From Methylocella tundrae (GTDB lineage Bacteria; Pseudomonadota; Alphaproteobacteria; Rhizobiales; Beijerinckiaceae): a stretch of 64,000 nt of DNA. Shown one piece after another: positions 27,435 through 35,711 of the stretch. How positions within the stretch are numbered: the stretch's first letter is position 1; each line of letters begins with the position of its first letter. The position numbers and the translations under genes are program-made. Where the stretch lies: positions 1,488,001 to 1,552,000 of the forward strand of contig NZ_CP139089.1 in assembly GCF_038024855.1 (NCBI RefSeq). The letters run 5' to 3'. The notes under the pieces are model-generated. The model was not told where the DNA came from and ran no database searches. It saw only the letters and a list, made by a program, of their open reading frames with translations.

Positions 27435-29111
27435 TCAAATGCGCGGATTCTCTCGGGTCGCCGCCGCCCACTCCCCGGTATAACCGAAGGTCGGATCCTC
27501 GGGCGGCACGTTAGCGACCACGCACTCGGTAGTCATGAGCGCACCCGCCGTTAAGGTTGCGTGCTGCAGAGCAAGACGCGTAACCCGTAACGGATCAATC
27601 ACGCCAGCCTCGAAGAGATTGCCAAACCGGCAGGTCCTCGCGTCAAGCCCCCAATGTTCATCGTCCGACGCCAGCGTCCGTGACGTCACGGCATAAGCAT
27701 CCTCTCCTGCATTATGAGCAATCAAACGCGCCGGCTCGCCCACCGCATCCGCAATGATTTGAATGCCATGTTTGACCGCGATATCCGTCGACGAAAGCGC
27801 GCGCAGGGCTTTCCGGCAGCGAAGAAGCCCGACGCCGCCACCCGGCAGACCGCCCTCGGCAAGCGCGGCGGACACGGAATTTCGGGCATTCTCTACGCGC
27901 TGCAGGCGCTCCTTCATCTCCGCCTCGCTGCCGCCGCCCACGTTGATGGTCGCCGTGACATTCGAGAGATTGGCGATCCGTTCCTGGAGTTCATCGAGGT
28001 CATGAAGCTTGCCCGTCGGAGAGCCCTTGTCGCTGCTCCGCAGTCGATCCGTCTCTAGCCGCAACCCATACAGTCTCTCGGCAACCACGCTGGGATCGCC
28101 GGCGCCGCCGAATAAGTTGGTCGTATCCTCGCCGACTTGAACGCGTCGCGCGCGACCGAGATCGGCGAGCTTTACTCGGCCAAGGTCGTCTCCATTTTCT
28201 TCCAATATGGCGCGGCCTCCGAGTAAGCAAGCGAGGTCGGCGAGGGTTTCCTTGCGACGATCTCCCTGGGCAGGGGGTTTCACCGCAACGGCTTTCAGGA
28301 CGCAGCGGACATGATTGAGCAAAATCCCTGCGAGGGCCGCGTCTTCGACGGCTTCGGCGATGATCAGGAGCGATCCTTCGGCCTGCCGCACCTGGTCCAA
28401 AATCGGAATCAACTCTTCGAAATGTTTGATCGGTCGATCGTAAAGGAGCACATAAGCATCCGTCAGCTCCGCGATCCTGCGCGTCTTGTCCGTGATGAAA
28501 TAAGGCGAAAGCCAGCCTTGCTCCCAATGCGCGCCTTCCTGAAACTCGATTTCATCTTCAAGTCCGTTGCCGAGGTTGATGTTGATGACGCCCTCACGGC
28601 CAACCGCGCTGAAGGCGGAGGCCAGGAGCTTTCCGACCGATGCGTCGCCGTTCGACGCGGTCGCGCCGATCTGAACAATCGAACGCTCGTCGGCGCAACT
28701 CTGCGCCCGCCTCTCCATGTCCTCAATCGCGGCTCGCGTAGCAAGCTCCAAGCCGGTCCGCAGGCCATTCGGATTGAGCCCGGAACTCATCGCCCTCAAC
28801 ACCTGCCGAGCGATGTAGCGCGCGAGAACGATCGTCGTTGTGGTTCCGTCACCGCACTGCTTCGAAACCTTTCCGGCCATTTCGGTAAACATGTTGATTC
28901 CGGCGCTTTCGAAACGGTCATCCACCGCGATCGATCGCGCCACCGTAACGCCGTCCTTGGTGACAAGCGGCTGGATTCCAGAGGTGCGATGCTCGATGAT
29001 GACGTTGCGGCCGCGCGGTCCGAGCGTGACTTGCACCGCATCAGCCAGAAGATTTGCGCCCGCCAGCATCTTGCGACGCCCCGTGTCGCCATAGCGAATA
29101 TCTTTTGCCAT
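27435..29111 (-). CDS. mmoG: sMMO-associated GroEL-like chaperonin MmoG
   Basis: MmoG is a 558-residue chaperonin of the GroEL family encoded in sMMO clusters. It is needed for sMMO expression in Methylosinus, where it is thought to assist MmoR or enzyme folding. The nucleotide-site segments VTLGPRGRNV, TKDGVTVA (Asp53) and CGDGTTTT (Asp88) are conserved, as is LPGGGVGLLR. The residue matching the GroEL catalytic Asp398 is Asn408 (QRVENAR where GroEL has RVEDAL). The Gly/Met tail of GroEL is absent, the ending being NPRI. GGGAGG precedes ATG 29111. No groES partner is present. It is the last gene of the cluster, 190 bases after the small orf. Confidence 0.92.
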   Translation of the reverse strand: MAKDIRYGDTGRRKMLAGANLLADAVQVTLGPRGRNVIIEHRTSGIQPLVTKDGVTVARSIAVDDRFESAGINMFTEMAGKVSKQCGDGTTTTIVLARYIARQVLRAMSSGLNPNGLRTGLELATRAAIEDMERRAQSCADERSIVQIGATASNGDASVGKLLASAFSAVGREGVININLGNGLEDEIEFQEGAHWEQGWLSPYFITDKTRRIAELTDAYVLLYDRPIKHFEELIPILDQVRQAEGSLLIIAEAVEDAALAGILLNHVRCVLKAVAVKPPAQGDRRKETLADLACLLGGRAILEENGDDLGRVKLADLGRARRVQVGEDTTNLFGGAGDPSVVAERLYGLRLETDRLRSSDKGSPTGKLHDLDELQERIANLSNVTATINVGGGSEAEMKERLQRVENARNSVSAALAEGGLPGGGVGLLRCRKALRALSSTDIAVKHGIQIIADAVGEPARLIAHNAGEDAYAVTSRTLASDDEHWGLDARTCRFGNLFEAGVIDPLRVTRLALQHATLTAGALMTTECVVANVPPEDPTFGYTGEWAAATRENPRI

Positions 29112-29301
29112 TGTTTCCTCCCTTGAGACGCCTATCGCGTCCTCGTCAGTCGCTTATGTTCTTGCTTATTGCGCGCGCTGATTATAGGCGTGCAATACGC
29201 CGCGCGCGTTTCGACCGATTACGCGCCAAACGTTTCTGAACCGATCGAAGAGCCATCTCAGACGAAGCGAGCTCATCGAAGCGCGAGACCGTGTTCATCA
29301 A

Positions 29302-29652
29302 TCAAAGCGGTTTACGCGGTCCCCGCGCCGGCCTCGCTGGAGCCGTCCCGGCGGGTGCTGTAGAATGCTGGCTTCGAATCATATAGGCGCGCCCAGCAGC
29401 GACTCGTCGTTCGCGCGAGCGCTCGAGACGATGCCAGATCCAAATCAACTTCTTGTCGTCCCAATCCATGTAACGCTTGATATCTTCTTCGTCGGCGGGA
29501 TCGAGCTGCTTTGTCCAGAGCTGCTCGAGTTCCTCGACGCGCTCATCACCGATGAGGGCGCGCAGAGTCGCTTCTTCAATTTCCAGTTCGTGGATTGTGG
29601 CTTCGGCGCCTTTTGCCATTTCGGCGAGAAACTGTTCGATCTCGTCGTCCAT
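29302..29652 (-). CDS. Small conserved-looking protein between mmoR and mmoG, unknown
   Basis: This is a 116-residue cytosolic protein without a signal peptide or membrane segment. Residues 1-65 are strongly acidic and probably helical (DDEIEQFLAEMAKGAEATIH, then ERVEELEQLW). They are followed by a Trp-rich stretch (YMDWDDKKLIWIWHRLERSRERR, about 61-84) and a Pro/Ala/Arg tail. GGGGAG precedes ATG 29652, and it starts 33 bases after the mmoR stop, so it is co-transcribed with mmoR. I do not recognise the family. Its position suggests a role in sMMO expression or assembly. Confidence 0.8.
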   Translation of the reverse strand: MDDEIEQFLAEMAKGAEATIHELEIEEATLRALIGDERVEELEQLWTKQLDPADEEDIKRYMDWDDKKLIWIWHRLERSRERRVAAGRAYMIRSQHSTAPAGTAPARPARGPRKPL

Positions 29653-29685
29653 TTTTCTCCCCTTACTTCGGCGTTGGCGCCGACG

Positions 29686-31779
29686 TCATTTGCGCAAACC
29701 GAGGCGCGCCATCTTGTGGTACAAAGTCGCTCGCGTTATCCCGAGTTGTCGCGCTGATTCGGAAATGTTTCCTGCCGTCTTGGCAAGCGCCGAGCGGATA
29801 GCATCCGCCTCCCAATCGGCGAGCGCCTTGCTCTCAGGCGAGGGTCGCCATTTGGCGTATGACGACAGCCCTGCTTCACCCTCCTCCTCGGCTTGAGCGG
29901 AATCGCTCATTTCCCTTAGAAAATCATTCGGCAGGTCGGAAACGAGCGTCTCGGGACCTGAAGTCATGGCCAAACACGAACGCAAGACATTGCGCAATTC
30001 GCGAATATTGCCCGGCCAAGGATGACGCTCGAAAATGTCCCATACCTCGGCACTCAAAGCCTTGTGTTCATCGACGTATTGCGCCTTCACCTCCTGCTCC
30101 CACAAATGCTCGATCAGACCGAGTTTATCGGGACGCTCCCGCAGAGGCGGCAGCCAGAATTGGGCGCCGTTCAACCGATAGTAGAGGTCGCGGCGAAACG
30201 CCCCTTTTCTCACGCAATCGGGAAGATCGCTGTTGGTCGCGGCGATGACTTGAACGTCAACCGTCACTGGTCTTGAGCCGCCGACGGGGACGATCTCCGA
30301 ACTATCGAGCGCACAAAGAAGCGCAGTCTGGAGATCGAGAGCCATGTCGCCGATTTCATCGAGGAACAGAACGCCCGTATGCGCCTCAACGAATTTGCCA
30401 GTCTTGCCGCCGGTGCGGGCGCCTGTGAAGCTTCCGGGTACATAGCCAAAAAGCTCGCTGGAAATGAGATCTCGCGGGATCGCCGCGCAGTTGACAAGCA
30501 CCAGAGGCCGGCCTTTGCGCACGCCCTCCGCGTGAATTCTGCGCACCAGATGGTCTTTGCCGACGCCGGATTCGCCGGTGATCAGCATCGGTATCTTCTG
30601 CTTTTGAAGATTGACCGCCTTCTGCAGCGCTGCCTCGAGGACGGCGTCGCGCCACGGCTCCGCGTTCGCGGCCTTGCCCCTGCGGCCAAGAACAAGACCT
30701 GCCGCGGCGCGGCCTGTTTCCTTTAGCGCAGAGCTCCGGCTGGGCTGAACGACGTCTTTCTCAGGACGACGCCTGACGATTAATTCCGCCTTGAGGCGCC
30801 AGCCATCAGGTATCTCGAGTTCGATCGGTTCGCCACGGCTCGCGCAGGCTCGCAAATCGCCGATAGCAACTCCGAGCAGCGTCTCCACTTTTTTGGAGAG
30901 GATGTTCGAATGGCATTCGGCGCGCAATAGGTTGAGCCCTGTCCGAGTCGCGCCGACGATCCTGCCTTCTTCATCAAGCGAGATGAGGCCGTCGAGCAAA
31001 CAATCTTGTCCGGTCAAGCCGGCGCCGATGTTGTTCAGGCGCATCCTCAGCATGAAAGCGCCAGGCGCCTGGCATTCGAACAAATTCGTCTCGATCAGAT
31101 AGCCGGCGATGCGCACGAAACCGAGAAGCGTTTGTGCCGACGAACGCTGGTCCGTGATGAGCCCGAGCAGGGCGACCAATCCGCCGTCATGGGCGAAAAG
31201 CGGATGGCCCACAGTTGCGAAAGGGTGAAGAACGGAAGAAAAATGCTCCTTCCCATCGAAGGCAACGGGCTCGCGCAAGACAGCCGCTGTTCCTAACCCG
31301 TTGTTGCCGATGATGAGTTCATTCCAGCTCTCGCCGAGCCGAACTAAGCGACGGCCCATGGGGCCAAGATTAGAGCCGGCGTCCAAGGCGTGAATGAGCG
31401 TGCCGGCGCTATCGGCCAAAAGGAGACTGACGCTCGTGTCCCGCAGCACCGGCTGCAGGTTGAACGCCATCGTCGCCAGCGCCGTCCTGACGTCGAGATT
31501 GGTCGCCGGCGCGGTGCGTCCGCCGTTTTCGAAATCCATGATCGCATGCGGGCGCAGAAGACTGGTTCGCGGCGAGAGCCGATATTCTTCGATGCATCGG
31601 TACCAAGCTTCCGATACTTGCGGACGCACCCAGTCGTCGCCCTCGGGCGGCTGACCGGTCTGCATCATCCAGTCCCACGCCACCCCCGGCCGGTCGACGC
31701 CGAACAGTCCAGCGTCCTGCTCCGGCGCTTCAACATCCTGCGGTTTTAACTGATTTGGCATCTGGACGACGGAGTACAT
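29686..31779 (-). CDS. mmoR: Sigma-54-dependent transcriptional activator MmoR
   Basis: MmoR (697 residues) activates sMMO transcription with sigma-54 RNA polymerase. The N-terminal half (about 1-340) is a GAF/AcoR-type sensory region. The AAA+ domain (about 375-610) has Walker A GESGVGKDH, the sigma-54 contact loop as GSFTGA rather than the commoner GAFTGA, Walker B VLFLDEIGDM, and arginine-finger region FRRDLYYRLN. A Fis-type helix-turn-helix ends the protein (ISESARQLGITRATLYHKMA). ATG 31779 lacks a clear Shine-Dalgarno sequence: a GTGGTGGTGGTG run precedes it. The gene follows mmoC by 44 bases on the same strand. Confidence 0.95.
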   Translation of the reverse strand: MYSVVQMPNQLKPQDVEAPEQDAGLFGVDRPGVAWDWMMQTGQPPEGDDWVRPQVSEAWYRCIEEYRLSPRTSLLRPHAIMDFENGGRTAPATNLDVRTALATMAFNLQPVLRDTSVSLLLADSAGTLIHALDAGSNLGPMGRRLVRLGESWNELIIGNNGLGTAAVLREPVAFDGKEHFSSVLHPFATVGHPLFAHDGGLVALLGLITDQRSSAQTLLGFVRIAGYLIETNLFECQAPGAFMLRMRLNNIGAGLTGQDCLLDGLISLDEEGRIVGATRTGLNLLRAECHSNILSKKVETLLGVAIGDLRACASRGEPIELEIPDGWRLKAELIVRRRPEKDVVQPSRSSALKETGRAAAGLVLGRRGKAANAEPWRDAVLEAALQKAVNLQKQKIPMLITGESGVGKDHLVRRIHAEGVRKGRPLVLVNCAAIPRDLISSELFGYVPGSFTGARTGGKTGKFVEAHTGVLFLDEIGDMALDLQTALLCALDSSEIVPVGGSRPVTVDVQVIAATNSDLPDCVRKGAFRRDLYYRLNGAQFWLPPLRERPDKLGLIEHLWEQEVKAQYVDEHKALSAEVWDIFERHPWPGNIRELRNVLRSCLAMTSGPETLVSDLPNDFLREMSDSAQAEEEGEAGLSSYAKWRPSPESKALADWEADAIRSALAKTAGNISESARQLGITRATLYHKMARLGLRK

Positions 31780-31823
31780 AGCACCACCACCACACTATGA
31801 GGCAAACGCCTCTGAAAACCTCC

Positions 31824-32876
31824 CTACTCTGCGGCCTGACTTTGTCCAGTTGCAAGGAACTTTTCCACGTAGACGTGATCTTTCGGCACGCCATGATTTG
31901 CTGCAGCTGCGAAGGTCGCATCGATCATCCCCGGCGGCCCGCACATATAAATATCCGGCGTGGATTTCGATCCTTTCAGATGTCTCAATAAATCATCGAC
32001 GACGGTGCCCTTGCTCCCCTGCCAATCCGGCTCAGGCTGCATGACGGCGACGTGCGCGCTGAAGTTCGGCATCGCCGCCTCGAGCTTCTTCAGCTCGTCG
32101 ATATAGAACAATTCATGCTGATGCGTGACGCCGAAGAAGAGCTTCGTCTCCTGCGGGTGCTGCTCCTGCTGCATGTATCGAATCATCGACAGAACCGGTG
32201 ACAGGCCTGTCCCGCCGGCGACGAAGTAGCGTGGCCTGAAGCCATTCTCGCGCAGGTTGAATACGCCGAAGGGACCTTCCAGTTTGACCGCGAGCCCCGG
32301 CTTTGCCTCATTCGACAGAAAATTCGAAAATCGACCGTCCGGCAAGAGACGAATCAGAAAATCAAGACGTGGCTCAACGCTGGTCGTCGCCATAGAGTAG
32401 GATCTCCTGACGCCAGCGCCGGGGATTTCTATATCGAGATATTGTCCCGGCACGAATGGAATTTTGATAGCCTCGCCCGTTAGAGGGTCTTTGGGCTCAA
32501 TCTGCAGCCTCGCGACATTCGAGGAAATCCGCTCAACGGCGACGATCTCGCCACGCCAATCCGTGTTGATCTTTTGGAACGAAATACGATCATGCGTGTA
32601 GGGCAACTGAATGACGAGATCGCTTCTGGGGAAGGTTCGGCAAAGGAGCACGACGCCAGATTCTTCCTCATCTGGCGGCAATGCTTGAACGCTACAGTTG
32701 CCGAGCTCGTAATCACCGTCGAGCACATCCGCTTTGCATGTGGCGCAGCCGCCTTCACGGCAGGAGGCGAGCAAAATGACATCTCTCTTCAAGCCTCCCG
32801 ATATGACGTCCTCACTCGGCGAACATTCAAATGTGAGCTCTTGTTGGTCTTCTGTTATGGCGCGCACTTTAAACAT
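31824..32876 (-). CDS. mmoC: sMMO reductase (component C)
   Basis: MmoC (350 residues) passes electrons from NADH to the hydroxylase diiron site. A plant-type [2Fe-2S] ferredoxin domain (about 1-95) has Cys39, Cys44, Cys47 (CREGGCATC) and Cys79. The FAD domain has RRSYSMAT, and the NADH domain has GGTGLSPVLSM and CGPPGMID. The order is the normal one for this family. ATG 32876 follows GGAAGG with a short spacer. An upstream in-frame extension is open to 33059 but has no ribosome site. The gene is separated from mmoD by an unusually long 215-base gap. Confidence 0.97.
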   Translation of the reverse strand: MFKVRAITEDQQELTFECSPSEDVISGGLKRDVILLASCREGGCATCKADVLDGDYELGNCSVQALPPDEEESGVVLLCRTFPRSDLVIQLPYTHDRISFQKINTDWRGEIVAVERISSNVARLQIEPKDPLTGEAIKIPFVPGQYLDIEIPGAGVRRSYSMATTSVEPRLDFLIRLLPDGRFSNFLSNEAKPGLAVKLEGPFGVFNLRENGFRPRYFVAGGTGLSPVLSMIRYMQQEQHPQETKLFFGVTHQHELFYIDELKKLEAAMPNFSAHVAVMQPEPDWQGSKGTVVDDLLRHLKGSKSTPDIYMCGPPGMIDATFAAAANHGVPKDHVYVEKFLATGQSQAAE

Positions 32877-33091
32877 AATTTCCTTCCCCAAGTGCCTTAT
32901 TGAAAGCTCGCAATTCGCGAATTGATCCCCGACCGAAGTTTGAACGATTTCCGGGGTGAGAGCCGCCGTCCCCCAGCGCTGCCAACAGAGAGCGCGCAGC
33001 GCGAGAACGGTGCGATCCGCGCTGGAGAGAATAAGCCCGACCTTCCCGGCTTGACGCAATCCACGCCGAGCCTGCTCTTTCTTCCGCAGCG

Positions 33092-33391
33092 CTAATTCCG
33101 CGCATCGTCCTTATCGGACTGACGCAGATCACTGCGCCGATAAAACGAAATGACGTGACCGACCGCTTCCCGAGAAGAAGACTCGCTGAGAGAACATCCC
33201 TCTTGGACGAATTCATCGTCCCTATGGATCTCCCACCGCCACACGCATTCGAGATCCTGGACAAACGCCCGATATCGGCCTTCCCTGAAGATTTCGATGC
33301 GTGTTCCTAGTTCTGCGAACCGGACCCGATCAACTAGCGATGGGTTCAACGCATCTTCTTCTTTATGATCAAAGTCCAATGTCGCAGTCAT
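33092..33391 (-). CDS. mmoD: MmoD, sMMO cluster small protein
   Basis: MmoD (99 residues) is the small cytosolic protein found between mmoZ and mmoC in sMMO clusters. In other methanotrophs it binds the hydroxylase and is proposed to take part in the copper switch. The conserved core here is the FREGRYRAFVQDLECVWRW stretch (about 34-52), with a second Cys in QEGCSL. ATG 33391 is chosen over the adjacent GTG. It lies 74 bases after mmoZ. No particulate enzyme gene is seen in the window, so a copper-switch role here is uncertain. Confidence 0.9.
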   Translation of the reverse strand: MTATLDFDHKEEDALNPSLVDRVRFAELGTRIEIFREGRYRAFVQDLECVWRWEIHRDDEFVQEGCSLSESSSREAVGHVISFYRRSDLRQSDKDDARN

Positions 33392-33465
33392 CACGAAACG
33401 CGCTCCTCGATCTAGTCCGGGCGACGACGAGATAAGTTGTCGACGCCCGGAAACTCATGACATTG

Positions 33466-33978
33466 TCACGCCGCGTCGCCGAGGCTCAGCACCTTTACGC
33501 CGCGCTTTTTACGCAACTCCTCGAGGGAGTCGGCGTAATAGTCGGTATTGCGTAATTCCATCAGCCGGCTGCCAAGGTAAGCGTCGACCTTGAAAAACAC
33601 ATTCACCGGGAGCACGGGCGGCTTGTAGAGTTGGCGGAAGGTAATCAGGATTTTTTCCGCGGCAAATTTGCACTTTTCCGCATCGATTTTCGCAATCCAG
33701 GCGTCGGCGACAGCCTGAGCCGCCTCGCCAGTCGTCGCCTTCGCGACGAGGTCCGCCGCAGACAGAGTCGAGGCCTTCAGAACGGCAAGCCGCTCCTCGA
33801 TTTTCGCCTCAATAAAGAGGTAATCGACGTCGAGCGCGTAGCTCGTGCGGAAGGGGGACGTGTATTTCTTGCGAAAGTCCTGGATGAATGCTGTTGCGTC
33901 CTTCACGGACTTCAGCTCTGCGATTTTTTCCAGCCACTCCGACCGCGGGGGATTTTCATGAATTTTGTAGTTAGGCAT
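33466..33978 (-). CDS. mmoZ: sMMO hydroxylase gamma subunit
   Basis: MmoZ (170 residues) is the small helical subunit of the (alpha-beta-gamma)2 hydroxylase. The sequence begins [19 protein letters not shown] and contains the [21 protein letters not shown] region typical of gamma subunits. It binds no metal. ATG 33978 follows GGGAGG with a 9-base spacer. It lies 25 bases after mmoB. Confidence 0.97.
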   Translation of the reverse strand: MPNYKIHENPPRSEWLEKIAELKSVKDATAFIQDFRKKYTSPFRTSYALDVDYLFIEAKIEERLAVLKASTLSAADLVAKATTGEAAQAVADAWIAKIDAEKCKFAAEKILITFRQLYKPPVLPVNVFFKVDAYLGSRLMELRNTDYYADSLEELRKKRGVKVLSLGDAA

Positions 33979-34003
33979 TTTTTGATTCCTCCCTTTCGAT
34001 CGC

Positions 34004-34417
34004 TCAAACGTCAGTGAGCTTGCGATCAAGACCCATCAGTTCGGATGTGATCGTGAAGGTGTTTCCAAGCGTGTAGGCGCGTCCGATGGTCGACGAGACA
34101 TTCACGAGAAAATCGTAGATGCTGTACGTCTTGCCGAGGAGGTCGCTGGCCTTCTCCGTGTCGATCTGGATCTTGCCGTCGGCCTTGATCCACCAGAAGC
34201 CGCCACGGTCTTCAACGACCAGGGTCGGATTGCGTTTAGTCTCTTCGCCGAGAATGATGTCTTCCACGATCGCATCGATCTCGTCGCTTTTCATGAGCAC
34301 GAGAACGACTGTGTTGGATTCGTGCACGACCTGGTTTTCCTCGGCGAAGAATTCCGCCGCAAAAGCCTCGCCGGATTTCTTCATAATGCCGGCATTATAT
34401 GCGTTCTTTGCTGTCAC
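34004..34417 (-). CDS. mmoB: sMMO regulatory (coupling) protein B
   Basis: MmoB (137 residues) is the cofactor-free coupling protein that docks on the hydroxylase and tunes oxygen activation and substrate access. The core [20 protein letters not shown] and [15 protein letters not shown] match the family, and the length is close to that of known MmoB proteins. The start is taken as GTG 34417, which follows a G-rich ribosome site (GGGGGG) with good spacing. The only ATG downstream (codon 12) would remove the N-terminal tail that is important in known MmoB proteins. It starts 13 bases after mmoY. Confidence 0.96.
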   Translation of the reverse strand: MTAKNAYNAGIMKKSGEAFAAEFFAEENQVVHESNTVVLVLMKSDEIDAIVEDIILGEETKRNPTLVVEDRGGFWWIKADGKIQIDTEKASDLLGKTYSIYDFLVNVSSTIGRAYTLGNTFTITSELMGLDRKLTDV

Positions 34418-34430
34418 TTTATTCCCCCCT

Positions 34431-35606
34431 TCACTTAACGTCGCGAGTGATGCTGGCGATGAGCTTATCGGCGTCGACCTTAAAGTCGATTTTCTTCGCG
34501 TAATCCTCGACCCAATCATTGACGACCCGCGCGACCGCCGCTTTGATGGCCGATGCGTCGCTGACGCCTGTGACTTTGTCGACCTTCGCATAAATTCCGA
34601 GGAAGTCATGTAGAGCTTCGGCGGTTTTCTGCAGCCACTTGTTGGTCCAGGCGCGGTACCATGTCCTGTTGTGGTCGCCGAATTCGGGATCGTCTCCTAG
34701 GGAGTAGAAGAATAGATCGCTCATCGCGGCTTTGGTTGTCTGGAAATAGGTCTGCGTCTGATTGAGGAAGAACGGCGTGAGGCCGTCGCCATAATGAGCT
34801 GCGAGCCGACCGAAGAATTCGCGTCTCGCGAACTGACCGAATAGCGGATCGTAGACGCCATGCACGGCCCAGAGAATCTCGTTGAAGTCCTGGATGCCCT
34901 GCCAGAACTCCTCAACCGTCTCGCGGGCGCCCCGATAGATCGGATCGGTGAGCCAGATTTTCTTCGGGCCTTCGGTCGATTCCGGGAATCCAGGAACGAT
35001 CTTCGACAGGAAGTTGCGCTCCAGCTGAATCATCTGAGCGTTATCAACCTTGTCGAGAGCGGCGAAAGTCGCCGTGGAACGGATCGTGTCGGAAAGCGTA
35101 TCTCGTGACACAGACGAATGCGCGTTGAACATCCCATATTCGCTGAACAGCAAGGCGCCCCAATATTTATCCAGGATTCCGTCGCGCCATTTCGGATCGA
35201 GGGAACGCACGGCGCCTTCGGCCGAATATCCCTCGAGGAAACGGGTCGTGTAGCGCCACTCTTCGGCCTTGTCCTTGACATAAGGCGCATGCCAGCGCCG
35301 AGCGGGATCGCGGTGACGATACCAATCGGTTGTCCGAAGCTCCGTGCTTTCGTTGCCCCAAGAAGGCCGGCCGCCATGAAATTTTTGCGTCCAATCGCCC
35401 CAATCGAGACCGCCGGCGATCCAATCCGGATTCGGTTGCGTGTAAAGCGTCAAAATCTCGTATTCGCTGAGCCGCTTCCAGCGCGGCGTCACGAAATAAT
35501 TCATCCGGCGCTGCGAATCGAGTTCGTGATCAGGCACTGCTGCGATAATCTGTGCGGCCTTATCAGGATCCGTTAGCCCGCGCTTGGTCGTCGAGGCGAT
35601 AGCCAT
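34431..35606 (-). CDS. mmoY: sMMO hydroxylase beta subunit
   Basis: MmoY (391 residues) is the beta subunit of the hydroxylase; it has the ferritin-like fold without the diiron ligands and holds the alpha dimer together. DSQRRMNYFVTPRWKRLSEY and DPIYRGARETVEEFWQG match the family. ATG 35606 follows GGAGG. A 15-codon in-frame extension to 35651 is open but lies before the ribosome site. The gene follows mmoX by 105 bases. Confidence 0.97.
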   Translation of the reverse strand: MAIASTTKRGLTDPDKAAQIIAAVPDHELDSQRRMNYFVTPRWKRLSEYEILTLYTQPNPDWIAGGLDWGDWTQKFHGGRPSWGNESTELRTTDWYRHRDPARRWHAPYVKDKAEEWRYTTRFLEGYSAEGAVRSLDPKWRDGILDKYWGALLFSEYGMFNAHSSVSRDTLSDTIRSTATFAALDKVDNAQMIQLERNFLSKIVPGFPESTEGPKKIWLTDPIYRGARETVEEFWQGIQDFNEILWAVHGVYDPLFGQFARREFFGRLAAHYGDGLTPFFLNQTQTYFQTTKAAMSDLFFYSLGDDPEFGDHNRTWYRAWTNKWLQKTAEALHDFLGIYAKVDKVTGVSDASAIKAAVARVVNDWVEDYAKKIDFKVDADKLIASITRDVK

Positions 35607-35711
35607 AGATGGTTTCCTCCATTGATGTTGTTTCATGGCCTGAGGGGCCAAATTTTTGAAAACTGATTGAAGCCGCCGGACCAGTCGAGGACCGATCCGA
35701 CGAGAATGTTG

